From Rana temporaria (Eukaryota > Chordata > Amphibia > Anura > Ranidae): DNA of 64,000 nt. This document shows positions 34,132 to 47,384 of this stretch, one piece after another (position 1 is the stretch's first letter; the number at the start of each line of letters is the position of its first letter). The stretch is from contig NC_053499.1 in assembly GCF_905171775.1 (NCBI RefSeq), positions 81,614,907-81,678,906 on the forward strand, in the 5' to 3' direction. Both the position numbers and the translations under genes were made by a program. The notes beneath the pieces are model-generated. The model ran no database searches. It was not told the origin of the DNA and was given only the letters and a program-made list of their open reading frames with translations.

Positions 34132-34187
34132 CCACGTGTGGGGGTTCTACTAGTTTCGCCCAAAAGGGCTTCATCAGGAACCCGTGG
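34132..34187 (-). ncRNA. Hammerhead ribozyme motif of PLE-3
   Basis: On the minus strand the core is canonical: CTGATGA (34177-34171), stem II GCCC/GGGC with loop TTTT, GAAA (34157-34154), palindromic stem III ACTAGT, cleavage triplet GTA. Stem I pairs GGTTC with GAACC and, beyond an internal loop, CCAC with GTGG. This matches the type I minimal hammerheads of PLEs and is the best-formed of the set. Confidence 0.85.
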
Positions 34188-36536
<2,349 letters not shown>

Positions 36537-37361
36537 TCACAGAAAAGGTTTATAACTAATATTCTCATTTAAACCAGGGTGCTGGGTGGCCCGTAGCGTA
36601 TAGATCCACCGCGCTTCGGTCTGTAGGAGGCGTTTGTCAGCATCGCCTCCTCGTTCATTTAGAGGAATGTGTGCTAAAGCATAAAAGCCAAGCATTGCAT
36701 GGTTATGATTGTGAAACAGGCCTATATGATGGCTGATGGGAGTTTCCATCAGTTTTTTAGTAACCGCTCGAACATGGTCCCTTATTCTACAAAAGAAATT
36801 ACGTTTTGTTTTTCCTACGTAATATGCACCACAATTGCATTTCATTAAGTAAATTATACCTATCGTTTGGCAGGTTGCACGAAACTTGGGTGATAGGGTT
36901 TCCCCATTGGGAAGAGAAATACTCTGCCCTTTCAAAATGTAGCGGCAGAAATTACATTTGCCGCAAGGAAATGTGCCAGTCTGAGTAGGTTTTGGTACCG
37001 TTTGTACCGCGTAATGACTGGAGACAGCTTTGTCTCTGATTGATGGAGACCGTTTAAAGGTAATCTCAGGTGTCAGATTCACAAACTTATTAATTTTGTC
37101 ATCAGAGGTAAGAAGGTGCCAAAATTTACTATATATGTTACGAATTAGACCATGTTGGTGGTTAAACCGGGTAATCACTCTAGTAGTGTTTGTTTTAGGA
37201 TCAGCTTTAGATTTATAGATAAGGGCATTTCTTTCTAGAGTACTGGCTTTGTTGAAAGCTTGATGTAAGCATGTCTTGCTGTAGCCCCTTTCTTTGAGAC
37301 GGGCATACAGCTGGGCTGCTTCTCTTCTATAGTCTTCCTCACAGGAACAGTTTCGCCTCAA
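36537..37361 (-). pseudogene. PLE-3 ORF2 C-terminal part: linker and GIY-YIG endonuclease
   Basis: 274 codons open, 5' truncated. The start region RRNCSCEEDYRREAAQLYAR corresponds to the post-RT linker of PLE-1 (LRRNCTILTDFKRQADELRD). Then come the Cys motif FPCGKCNFCRYI and the GIY-YIG domain GIIYLMKCNCGAYYVGKTKR with a downstream conserved Arg and WIYTLRATQHPGLNEN. The RT catalytic part is absent, so this is a fragment, yet it has no stop codon in 825 bp. Confidence 0.82.
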
Positions 37362-37389
37362 ATATTGACTGTAAGGTATACTGTTAATG

Positions 37390-37773
37390 GTTCCCTATGG
37401 TAGCCGTCTTAACCGGTCCGACACATGTCGGTCCGACTTTGAAAATGCTCCCTGTACTACTTTGGTCTGACTTTGATCCTACTTCAGCCCATTGAATATC
37501 ATTAAAGTCGAATGAAAGTAGGATCCGTGTCCATACCATTTGACATCCAATATGGTGATTACAGCAGCAGTAAAAGGAATTTATCTCACACTGGGATTGT
37601 TTTGATTGGTCAAAGAACAAGTCATACTATAACAAAGTCGGAGCAAAATAGTATCCTGTTCATTCAAGTTGGATGGATGTAGGACCAATGTAGGACCAAT
37701 GTAGGACTGATGTCGCAGAGCAAAGTAGGATGAAAGTCGTATGACTGTCGTGTAGTATCAGTGTGAACCCAGC
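37390..37773. mobile_element. MITE-like repeat, left end unclear
   Basis: The right end reads cagtgtgaacccagcc. The body carries repeated gtaggaccaatgtagga units (37678-37710) and internal inverted phrases (gtcggtccgac). It abuts the truncated end of PLE-3 on one side and a second MITE on the other. Confidence 0.45.
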
Positions 37774-37776
37774 CTA

Positions 37777-38146
37777 ATGGCCCGTACACAGGATCCGAAT
37801 ATCGAACAAAAACGTTCATCCGATGAAGGATGGTACGATTTTCGGATCGTGTGTACACTACTTTCGAGAGCCGATCACGACAGTTCATCTGATATTATTC
37901 GATCGGACATGCACAAAAATTTTCCTCGTACGATGTCAGATCGTACGATTTTCGTTTAGTCAGTACAGTTGTCGTCCGAAAATACAATACAAATACATTA
38001 CAACACATGACATCACTTCCGATAATTCTTTCGGTTGTACGAGAATCTTCGTAACTTTAATAACCTATTTCATTTTACTTGCGACTATTAAGCGAAAAAA
38101 GTCGTACGATCCGTCGTACGATATTCGGATCGTGTGTACGGGCCAT
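37777..38146. mobile_element. MITE with TA target duplication
   Basis: The ends atggcccgtacacaggatcc and its complement ggatcgtgtgtacgggccat are inverted, flanked by TA at 37775-37776 and 38147-38148, which suggests a Tc1/mariner-type MITE. Internal palindromes built on cgatcgg and tcgtacgat recur. No ORF. Confidence 0.75.
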
Positions 38147-38334
38147 TATCCTGCAAAATCCCTGATGAGTGTAAGAATTGATGCCAAATATTAGTCACAC
38201 CAATTTGAATTAGACTTTTGTTCTTTTTGATTAGCATTTTGTAAATTGATAAACATAAAACAATTAAAATATATATTTTTGAAAGCATTCTCACTTTACA
38301 TTTCTTCACACCTATCTAAAACGTTTGCACAGTA

Positions 38335-38336
<2 letters not shown>

Positions 38337-38386
<50 letters not shown>
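38337..38386. repeat. (TA)n tract, first of three parts
   Basis: It is directly followed by the LTR element at 38387. The tract resumes at 43898-43934 and 44511-44589. Confidence 0.9.
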
Positions 38387-38389
<3 letters not shown>

Positions 38390-41079
38390 AACGGCTACCC
38401 AGGTAGTAAGAGGGTATCAGCCGTTGGAGACGTCCTTTTCCCTGGCAAGTTGCTGTATGCAAGTAAAGCCGGTATAACCCCACCCACGAGATCCAGAGAG
38501 AGAGTCAGGTTCAGCTGTAAAATGAGCAGAATAATAATCCCATCGAATGCCCTTTCAAGAACGAGATGGGCTATGTTTTGAAGGGTCAAGTAGGACTGTT
38601 TTAATGGTACATTCTCCTGGTTTATATGTAGTTACAAGCTGTTACAGGAACAATGAAACTCTCTGCCCCCTCCTCAAACAGAGGGAGCTTCAATACAGAT
38701 ACTTTTAAATAATGACATCCCCTTGAGCTACATTTAACATGACCTGACCAGACACATTCCTTTATCAATAGAATTCAATTAACCTACGCCAATGATATCT
38801 TAATGTATATAACTAACCCAAGAGTGACCTTGCCAGATGTAGCTAAAGAAATAAAAAAATACTTTCGAACTTTAAAATAAAACCTATAAAAACAGAAATT
38901 TAAAATATAGGGGTGGAGAAGAAAGAAGAACTTTGGCTACAAAAGCAGTTCCCATTCACATGGGTAAGAGAAGAGTTGACCTACTTGGGGATTAAATTGA
39001 CATCTGCGGTAGCGGGCCTATATATGGCTAACTATGTTCCCCTTTTAAATGAAATAAATACAGACCTAAAAAAAGAATATGACAAGACCACTTTCACTAG
39101 GATGGATAAATGCTTTTAAGATTGTCACCCTCCCAAAAATAACATACAAATTCCAGATGCTACCCATAGAAATTCCGCTGAGTTTTTTTGAGATCCCTAA
39201 AACAATGTTGATAAAATATATATGGAAAAACAAAAAGCCGAGAGTCAATTTTGCCACAATAACAAGAGAAAAAAAACAGGGAGGATTAGCAGCACCGGAC
39301 ATAAATAGATATTATAAAGCCACAATTATTGCACGTATGGTAGAATGGGGGAATAAAGATAAAGAAAAAGAAAAAAAATGGATTCGAATGGAAAATAATA
39401 TAAGTAAAACAACACTGCACAAAAATCTATGGGTACCACGAAAATATAGAGTGTTTGATGAAGATACACATGGAATAACAAAAAATGTTTTCAAAGTTTG
39501 GGACTTAATTTATAGACAGAATAAATGGACTTATAATTCACCTTTAATTTCACTTACGGAAACTAATTTTTTTTATCCCTGGGAAAGGGACTCGGCTGGG
39601 AACTAAAATGGGAGCAGCACAAATAAAGGACATCATGGAGCAAGGAAAAATAAAAACATTCCGAGAGATAAAGGAAAAGAATATATGGGACATTAGCGAA
39701 TGGGAATATATACAACTAAAACATCTGGTAAAGTCAATACCTTCGCCTATAAGAGAAGAAAAAAAAATAACAGCCTTGGAAAAACTATGCTGTATAAAAA
39801 CCCCATGACGGCATGTCATATCAAAAGTATATCAAATCTTGACAGAACTAGATTCACAAGGAAATCCATACTTTATAGGAAAATGGGAAAAAGAAATAAA
39901 CAGGAAGTTTGAAAACCAACAAGTAGAAAGAATAATAGCATCCGTACATAACACCGCAGCTGACATAACTACAATCAAAATTAATTATAAATGTATCGCG
40001 AGATGGCACAGGACACCTGAAATTATGCATAAATTCAGCAAAGATAAAACGCCATTGTGTTGGAGAGAATGTGGACAGATAGGGACAACTACACACATAT
40101 GGTGGGACTGTCCAAGCATAAAGGAATATTGGCAGGAAATTTTGGTGTATATTGAAACCATAACTGGGAAAAAAGGTACCTAATACCATACAAGCTTGCC
40201 TATTTCATGAATCAAAAGAGTCAAATAGTAGCTATAAGAAAACATTAATTCCATCATTGATAAATGCTGCAAAGGGACTGATACCAAAAAACTGGCTAAG
40301 TATTAGAAAACCTGACATAAAAGAATGGTTTGAAAGGGTGGAAAATTATAATAATCTGGAACATCTATGTAGCTGTGATGAGGGCCAATTTAATACATAT
40401 AGAATGAGATGGAAGCCATGGAGAGATTTTAATTCAACGGAGCTATACCTGGAGAAAATTATAGTAGACAGCAGCTGAAGAAGGTGAAGAAGTAAATAAA
40501 AAAAAAAGTAAAGGACAAACCATTAAGGTTGGGGGGTGGAAGAGGGAGGGTAAGGTTTATACTAACTGAATGAAAAGAGACCAGGAAAAATAACTAATAA
40601 TAATGGAAAAAAGTAAAAATATATAAAATAACGTTTGAAATACCACAATGATGCAAAACCAAAAGTGGAGACGGAATTATGAATAAAATCATGAGCAAAG
40701 TCTCTTGCTATGGTTTAGTCTGAGGGTAAAAAAAAAAGGAATTCAATTAACCTTTAGAACAATACACACTCACAGATCATCCCATCAGCATCTAGCCATT
40801 TCGGCACCGCAAAGTTTGACAAGTTCTTCTGAACATAATTGATATGCTAATTCAATAGACCTGACAGGAGACTGCTAACTTGTAGTACAATACACAAAAG
40901 AGAGTCAATTCTGAAGAAGGGGACATTAGAATTTAGCAGTGAAAGAGTCACTCTACCATTAACCCTTTGAGCTCAGAATATAATGTGGTAAATCCAATTG
41001 TAACAAGTCATTCGGTTCTTTGTATGTCCCACTGTAGGATTATTATAGATGTCCAGGCAGAATACATAGTTCCGTTACA
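38387..41079 (-). repeat. 3' LTR of the Gmr1-like element, split by a LINE
   Basis: 399 bp (38387-38785) and 326 bp (40754-41079) together equal the intact LTR at 43172-43897 with few differences. The break carries the LINE-5 TSD. Confidence 0.9.
38786..40738 (+). mobile_element. LINE-5: 5'-truncated L1/Tx1 LINE
   Basis: Flanked by a 15-bp TSD gaattcaattaacct (38771-38785 and 40739-40753). The 3' end is a short A-run. Only the ORF2 3' part is present: the thumb region (FKIVTLPKITYKFQMLPIEI), the C-terminal domain with PLCWRECGQIGTTTHIWWDC, and SIRKPDIKEWFERVE. Several frameshifts. The A-rich codon use differs from LINE-1 and LINE-4, so it is another subfamily. Confidence 0.85.
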
Positions 41080-41479
41080 CTGCTCCCCTTTTGTGGAACA
41101 CTCCGGCAGACCCGGATTGATCCTTTTCGGGTGAACTTGGGGATGTCCGGTCTGCTGTTAGGGTAAAAGTTCCGTTTGCCTGGATAAACCATCAGCATTG
41201 CCATTTGGCTTACCAGGTCGGTAGCTGATGGTGAAGGTGAATAATGGAATTCAGTTCTGGAACAGTCACTTGCTTTGCTCTCTCAATGGCTCCCAAAACC
41301 TGTTGCTGATGCTCTTGGGACAGATAAGGCACCACCTGGATGCAAATCCCATTTAATCTTTTGACAATTTCCGCCTGTTTGTGCATTTCAATGTTCAAGA
41401 CACGGGACATCTCATAATACATGACATAGTGTCGTTGCATCTCTGATTTCTCACTGGCCAACTTGTCACATTCCCATTT

Positions 41480-41965
41480 TAGACTGTGATATTGTGCCGG
41501 ATCTACAGTACATGTCGGGGAAGGTAGTCTTACCCGGGTCTCAGCAGCAAGCGAGTTGGTTCCAGCAATGCGGGTGGTCACGGGACAAGCAGCAGCAGGT
41601 GTAGGTAAATAAGCCAAAGTCAGAGGGCCAATGTCGTTGCCCAGCACGACCTCGGCAGGTAGGTTGTCCATGATACCAACTGTGGTCTTTCCTGACCCGG
41701 CTCCCCAGTCTAAGTGCACCCGGGCGGTGGGTACGCAAAATACAGCACCCCCTGCAACCCGGACGGCAACTGTGCGAGTGGACACATTCTCTGGCTTTAC
41801 CAGATGTTTTTGAATCAAAGTGATAGTAGTCCCGGTATCTCTTAGGCCTTGTGCTACTTGTTCATTCACCCGTACCTCCTGACGGTGATGCTGACGGTTA
41901 TCTGGAGAGGCAGCTTGTATTGGGTCTGCCTCATACAAAATTCCCAGACATTCCTCAGGGCCCAC
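41480..41965 (-). pseudogene. Aspartic protease of the Gmr1-like element
   Basis: The minus-strand frame 41965-41210 shows the retropepsin-like core GLRDTGTTITLIQKHLV (catalytic DTG) and a downstream VVLGNDIGPLTL, the LLG-x-D-type motif near the C-terminus of such proteases. The rest (41480-41210) is a helical tail without a known domain. The protease would cut the Gag polyprotein. Frame breaks separate it from gag. Confidence 0.7.
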
Positions 41966-42059
41966 CTTGGTCTCTAGGCAGTGGGCCGCAGAGGGACGTG
42001 ATGGAGTGTCCTCTGTGTTGGGTGTTGTGCGTCTCCAGTTGTTATTTGTAGCTTTTTAA

Positions 42060-43122
42060 AGGGCAATAACGAGCAATATGTCCCGTGTTGCTGCAGTGAT
42101 GGCATGTCACCCTAGAGAATCCCGGGGGTAGTTGTTAGGCCCCTGAGGACGTGGTGGTCCTGGTGGGACTGGAGCCTGAAACTCTGGGCGTGGGGTGATG
42201 GTTGGAGTACGCGGTTCTACCTTATGAGCCAGCCGTGTAGTACCCTGGCTTACTTTCCTTGTTTCCGCGTACTCATCTGCTAGCCGAGCCACCTCGTTTA
42301 AGGTATCGGGACGGCGATCTTGTATCCAGTCTTGTATGTCTGCGGCCAGGTCTTGGAAGAAATGTTCCATTAGGAACAGCTGCAATACTTCCTCCCCGGT
42401 GTTGGCCTTGCACCCTTGGACCCAAAGGGATGCCACCCTTTGTAACCGGTTGGCCCATTCCATGTGGGAGTCCACAGCCTTCTTCTTGGACTCCCGGAAG
42501 CGACGGCGGTAGGTTTCTGGAGTTACGGCGTATCAGGTTAGCAGCGCCTTTTTAACTTGCTGATATTGTAAAATATCCTCTGGAGCAAGAGCCCGAAAGG
42601 CTTCATTGGCTTTGCCTGACAATTTCCCAGACAAAATAGTGACCCATTGGTCTGGTGGTACCTGGTGTAGTGAGCACTGCCTCTCAAAATCAGCCAAATA
42701 TCCATCTATTTCCTCCTCACTTTCTACAAAAGCTTTAAATGCAGTGAACAATATTTTCTTTCCTGTAGCAGCGGGTGGGGGGTGGGAACTGCATGTGTAA
42801 TGGGCTGTCTAGCTCTTACCAGTTCCAGTTCTTGTCCCCTCTTAGTTTGTATCTCCTCCCTTGCTTCCCGGAACAGCTGGTTTATTAGTTCCACGGACGT
42901 TTCTGGATACAAGGATAATCTCCGCTGTACAATCCCAGTAATTACATCTTCTTCGCTGGCAGGTGCAAGGGGCTCAGTTCCTTCCATGGATCCATCCATT
43001 TCGTCCAGCTCCAGCAGGTCAGCTATCAGCTCCCTCTGTGGTCTGTTACTGGCACTCCTACCATGACTCTCCAATAAATCTTTTAGTGTGGGTCTGTTTA
43101 GCCTGGCATAGTGAGACTCCAT
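42060..43122 (-). pseudogene. SCAN-like gag of the Gmr1-like element
   Basis: It starts at ATG 43122 (MESHYARLNRPTLKDLLESH). The capsid N-terminal part is near 42751-42533 (YLADFERQCSLHQVPPDQWV). A SCAN-like capsid C-terminal domain follows (VLQLFLMEHFFQDLAADIQD, then a Leu-Ala-Asp-Glu-Tyr motif, about 42400-42260). A CCHC zinc knuckle (CHHCSNTGHIARYC) is at about 42110-42070. Frame breaks occur near 42750, 42530 and 42110. Host SCAN domains are thought to derive from Gmr1-type Gag, which fits. Confidence 0.75.
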
Positions 43123-43171
43123 TCAGCACTTGCTCTTTGGATAAAAGGACCATCCCACAGCTGCCAACCAA

Positions 43172-43896
43172 TGTAACGGCTACCCAGGTAGTGAGAGGGT
43201 ATCAGCCGTTGGAGACGTCCTTTTACCTGGCAAGTTGCTGTATGCAAATAAAGCCGGTATAACCCCATCCACGAGATCCAGAGAGAGAGTCAGGTTCAGC
43301 TGTAAAATGAGCAGAATAATAATCCCATCGAATGCCCTTTCAAGAACGAGACGGGGCTACGTTTTGAAGGGTCAAGTAGGACTGTTTTAATGGTACATTC
43401 TCCTGGTTTATATCTAGTTACAAGCTGTTACAGGAACAATGAAACTCTCCGCCCCCTCCTCAAACAGAGGGGGCTTCAATACAGATACTTTTAAATAATG
43501 ACATCCCCTTGAGCTACATTTAACATGACCTGACCAGCCACATTCCTTTATCAATAGAATTCAATTAACCTTTAGAAAAATACACACTCACAGATAATCC
43601 CATCAGCATCTAGCCATTTCGGCACCGCAAAGTTTGACAAGTTCTTCTGAACATAATTGATATGCTAATTCAATACACCTGACAGGAGACTGCTAACTTG
43701 TAGTACAATACACAAAAGAGAGTCAATTCTGAAGAAGGGGACATTAGAATTTAGCAGTGAAAGAGTCACTCTACCATTAACCCTTTGAGCTCAGAATATA
43801 ATGTGGTAAATCCAATTGTAACAAGTCATTCGGTTCTTTGTATGTCCCACTGTAGGATTATTATAGATGTCCAGGCAGAATACATAGTTCCGTTAC

Positions 43897-43897
<1 letters not shown>
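43172..43897 (-). repeat. 5' LTR of the Gmr1-like element (intact)
   Basis: 726 bp, TGTAACGG...CCGTTACA on either strand. A diverged solo copy in plus orientation lies at 57489-58082. Confidence 0.9.
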
Positions 43898-43929
<32 letters not shown>

Positions 43930-43934
43930 TATAT

Positions 43935-44507
43935 TGTGGCGGTGGGACCCCGTGCAACCTTTAAGACTGCTGGTTTACACCAGCTATAGGAGAGAAAGGT
44001 ACGCTAATTGCACAGCTGTGTGTTGGGCTATTTAGTTCTGACCTGACTATGGCTCAGGGCCTCACCCAACAGACAGGAAGTCTGTTCCTGGGAATCACGT
44101 GGACTCCCATCCCTCTGAGAGGAGTCAGAGGGTGCATGGGTGCAGCCAGAGCATGCATGTCTACAGAAGGCAGATGTCATTGGCGATTGAACAGCAAGGT
44201 GCTGATCAGGAGTAAGCTAGGTGTGAGCTTAACTCTAGAAAACTCTGTTTGTTCTGTGGAACAGACCTAAGGCCTAGGCTAAAGGCCTGAAAGAGCCGGA
44301 TGGCAAGAATGAAAGCCAGGAGGCTAAAGTGTTGAGTATGCAAGATACAGTAATGGTGGAACCCCGCCCCATGAGGGCTACTGATGTATTTGTGAAGTTA
44401 TTGTGCTTTTAAATAAAAGTGGGCTACCAGGCCCTTAAAAATTCAGTTCTGGACTGGCGTACTCACTAAAAACGCACCTACCACTGGAGTCTGATCACCC
44501 CAATCTT

Positions 44508-44510
<3 letters not shown>
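43935..44510 (+). mobile_element. Solo LTR of another family, in the same (TA)n tract
   Basis: 576 bp beginning TGTGGCGG and ending TCTTACA, bounded on both sides by (TA)n. It contains AATAAA in tttaaataaaagtgggc (44410), expected for an R region. No internal domain. Orientation from the signal. Confidence 0.65.

Positions 44511-44589
<79 letters not shown>
44511..44589. repeat. (TA)n tract, third part
   Basis: A continuation of the tract split by two LTR-type insertions. Confidence 0.9.
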
Positions 44590-44593
<4 letters not shown>

Positions 44594-45103
44594 GTACAGG
44601 ATGCCATGGTTGGGTCCTGGACAGGGGGTTATGGTCGCTTTAAGGAAAGTGTGGAAGTATTCAGCCATATTAAGGAGAGGACAGACTTGCAGTTCTCTCT
44701 ATGTTAGTAGAGAGGTGTATGGGACCCAGAATTTCAGAGGCCCTGAAGTGATATTCGGGTGGGAAAAGGGCCTCCACTCCTGACTACAGGGACTCCAGTA
44801 CACACAGGGTTAATAGCCACCGGAAGCAACATTCAAAACAGGAAGCAGTATTAGGTGTAATGGTGTGTGAGTAGGTTTGGAGAGAGACACCTGTTTGGAG
44901 TGCTGCACGTTGGCTGGAAACTGCCAGGCTGGGACAGTGCTAACCCATACCTCCCAACAACTATTCAACATTGAACTGCGGGACAGTAAAGTTGTTGAGA
45001 GAGGGTGCCAACATTTTTCTTGGGGGGGGCTAATGCCGCCGGACCGGCAGTTAACGTGGAAAAGTGGGGGAGACCTTAAAGGGGTTGTAAAGGAAAAATG
45101 ATT
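44590..45103. other. Gene-free stretch
   Basis: No domain or clear repeat is visible. It ends at the DIRS inverted terminus. Confidence 0.5.
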
Positions 45104-46395
45104 TCTCTTCCGTTCATGGACGGACACAGCAGCAATTGACCGTAGGGTATTAGCCTTCCTTTCAGGAGATTGACTAGGCAGAAAACAGCACTTCAAGTGT
45201 TAAAACACTTCTCTCAGTATAACACCTCCCAGGGGGCGGGTCCCCCGGGTACATCCCTCTCTCTGCATCATGCAGCCCCAGTTCATGGGACTTGAATTTA
45301 GTCCTTTCAGTGCTTCAAGAGGCTCTGTTTGAGGACATTCGAAAGATTCCTTTGTTGACTCTGTCCCAGAAGGTGTTTTTTCTGGTGGCAATTACTTCGG
45401 TCAGACAGGTATCTGAACTGGCGGCCTTGTCTTGCAAGGCTCCTTTCTTGGTCATCCACAAGGATAAGGTGGTGCTGCGGCCGCAGCCGTCATTCCTTGC
45501 AAAGGTTGTTTCGGGTTTTCACATTAATGAGGACATTATTTTGCCATCCTTATGTCCTCGGCCGAAGAACCCGAAGGAGGCCACTTTGCATTCCTTGGAT
45601 GTGGTTCGGGCCCTACGGGTGTACTTGTCTGCTACGGCTCCGTTTCGGAAGTCGGATTCACTGTTCGTGTCGGTGACTGGTCCTAAGAAAGGTCTGGCGG
45701 TCTCGTCGGCCACCATTTCTAGGTGGATCAGACAGGTCGTGCTCCAGGCCTATGCCCTAAAGGGGCGGGCGCCTCCCTTTCAGGTTATGGTACATTCAAC
45801 CAGGGCGATTGGTGCCTCTTGGGCTTTCTGCCATCAAGCGTCTGTTTTACAGGTGTGTAAGGCAGCGACCTGGTCGTCAATCCACACCTTCTCAAAGTTT
45901 TACAGGTGGATGTGAGTGCATCTTCTGATGCCTCCTTTGGCCGCAATGTTTTACAGGCGGCTGTTTAAGGTTGAAGTTCCTCTGTTGAGGAACTCTGGTT
46001 TGTTTGGGGTGAAGTTTGGTTTGCTGTGTTTTTCCCACCCCTCAAAATTTTTTGACACTGCTTGGGGACGTCCCTAAGGTCAATTGCTGCTGTGTCCGTC
46101 CATGAACAGAAGAGAAAGTAGGATTGTTGTACTCACCGTAAAATCCATTTCTCTGAGTTCATGGACGGACACAGCACCCTCCCCTCCTTTGTTTGTACTG
46201 CTTGTTTACGAACTGGGGCTGCATGATGCAGAGAGAGGGATGTACTCGGGGGACCCGCCCCCTGGGAGGTGCTGTTTTAACACTTGAAGTGTTGTTTTCT
46301 GCCTAGTCAATCTCTTGAAAGGAAGGATAATACCCTAAGGTCAATTGCTGCTGTGTCCGTCTATGAACTCAGAGAAATGGATTTTACGGTGAGTA
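45104..46395 (+). mobile_element. Mini-DIRS element with inverted terminal repeats
   Basis: The left terminus 45104-45286 and right terminus about 46210-46376 are inverted (ttcatggacggacacagcag, tgactaggcagaaaacag, catgatgcagagagaggga). A further copy of the outer terminus lies internally at 46075-46180, as expected of the DIRS internal complementary region. Only the recombinase C-terminal part is coded. Gag and RT are absent, so it is a non-autonomous deletion derivative. Confidence 0.8.
45292..45915 (+). CDS. DIRS tyrosine recombinase, C-terminal catalytic domain
   Basis: 207 codons without a stop. Catalytic residues are visible: Arg in SVRQVSELAAL (about residue 37), the His-x-x-Arg box in HSTRAIGASW (about residues 167-170), and a Tyr in TFSKFYRWM near the end. 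The Lys-containing beta region is not certain. The N-terminal part of the recombinase is missing and the frame runs in from the terminal repeat without a natural start. DIRS elements use this enzyme to integrate circular DNA intermediates. Intact in frame but 5' truncated. Confidence 0.8.
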   Translation: MNLVLSVLQEALFEDIRKIPLLTLSQKVFFLVAITSVRQVSELAALSCKAPFLVIHKDKVVLRPQPSFLAKVVSGFHINEDIILPSLCPRPKNPKEATLHSLDVVRALRVYLSATAPFRKSDSLFVSVTGPKKGLAVSSATISRWIRQVVLQAYALKGRAPPFQVMVHSTRAIGASWAFCHQASVLQVCKAATWSSIHTFSKFYRWM

Positions 46396-46514
46396 CAAAA
46401 ATCCAATTTTTTCTATAAATAGCTTCCTTTATCTTAGTGCAGTCCTCCTTCACTTACCTCATTCTTCGATTTTGCTTTTAAATGTCCTTATTTCTTCTGA
46501 GAAATCCTCACTTC

Positions 46515-46757
46515 CTGTTCTTCTGTCTGCAACTACACGCAGTAATGTGAGACTTTCTCCCTGGTGTGGAGAAAGCCTCCTAAGGGGGGAGGGGGCGAGC
46601 AGGAGTGTCAGGATGCCCACTAACACACAGCTCCTTTATCTATCTGCAAAGTAGAGAGTGTCCTGACTTGCCTGCTCGCCCCCTCCCCCCTCAAGAGGCA
46701 TTTTCCACACCAGGGAGAAAGCCTCACATTACTGTGTGTAGTTACAGACAGAAGAAC
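46515..46757. mobile_element. Palindromic MITE inside an L1 fragment
   Basis: Arms 46515-46615 and 46655-46757 are inverted with scattered differences (gttcttctgtctgcaactac, tttctccctggtgtgg). It follows the L1 fragment frame at 46758. Confidence 0.7.
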
Positions 46758-47203
46758 GGCACTAAATTCACGTAATAAGGTTTGTGTTTCGGTCAAGGAT
46801 TCTCGGGGGTTGGAGCGTATAAGCATGACGTCGTCAGCAAATAGACTTATCTTGTGCTCCTTACCATCTACAGCTAGGCCTTCAATCTTATGGTGGGCTC
46901 TGATGTTTTCCGCTAACGGTTCCATGAGGAGTGTAAAGATTATTGGCGACAAGGGGCATCCTTGCCATGTCCCATTAGTGATATGTATCGGTTTGGAGGT
47001 AATTCCTGAGGTAAGTACAACGGCCGAGGGAGTGGAATAAAGGGATAAGATAGCAGTTTGCATCCACCCTGTTATTCCAAAGGTATCAAGTACTGTCTTA
47101 AGGTAACCCCAGTGGACCCTGTCGAGCGCCTTCTCCGCATCTAAGGACAGAAGCAGAGAAGGCGTCCGAGAGGCCCCAGCCCGGGAGATCAGATTAATAG
47201 CCA
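46758..47203 (-). pseudogene. L1/Tx1 reverse transcriptase fragment
   Basis: The minus strand gives PSLLLSLDAEKALDRVHW, NGTWQGCPLSPIIFTLLMEP and KISLFADDVMLIRSNP. The fragment is bounded by a MITE on the left and the Ngaro element on the right. Confidence 0.85.
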
Positions 47204-47250
47204 GGGAGGAGTCCGGGGCTTTATAGCCCGCCTCCGCAGCCTCTCCAGCG
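47204..47250 (+). repeat. Ngaro split repeat A1
   Basis: 47 bp identical with A2 (50910-50956): gggaggagtccggggcttta to ctctccagcg. Confidence 0.9.
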
Positions 47251-47384
47251 CCTTGTTCCAGCTTCTGCGCTATGTTTTTTATTTCAGGGTGCATGGCATG
47301 TTCATTTGTATGTATCTGTCATTTCAGTTGCAGGTGGCTTCCTTACAGTTTATATTTTGTCAGGAGTTCTCACGTTTCCCAGAA

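Larger units (their letters stand above)
38387..43897 (-). mobile_element. Gmr1-like LTR element, gag-protease only
   Basis: Two ~726-bp LTRs (38387-38785 plus 40754-41079, and 43172-43897) begin and end with TGTAACGG...CCGTTACA. The internal part (41080-43171) reads on the minus strand as gag then protease. No RT, RNase H or integrase is present. A polypurine tract (AAAAGGGGAGCAG, 41092-41080 on the minus strand) precedes the 3' LTR. The flanks are (TA)n, consistent with a TATAT duplication. A TGG-initial primer site may lie at 43153-43170. The assignment to Gmr1-like elements rests on the SCAN-like Gag. Confidence 0.8.

Noticed and set aside
40908..40960. ctgaagaaggggac followed by gtgaaag in the Gmr1-like LTR, also at 43730
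   Set aside because: The spacing does not form stem II and the GAAAC box is missing; chance match.
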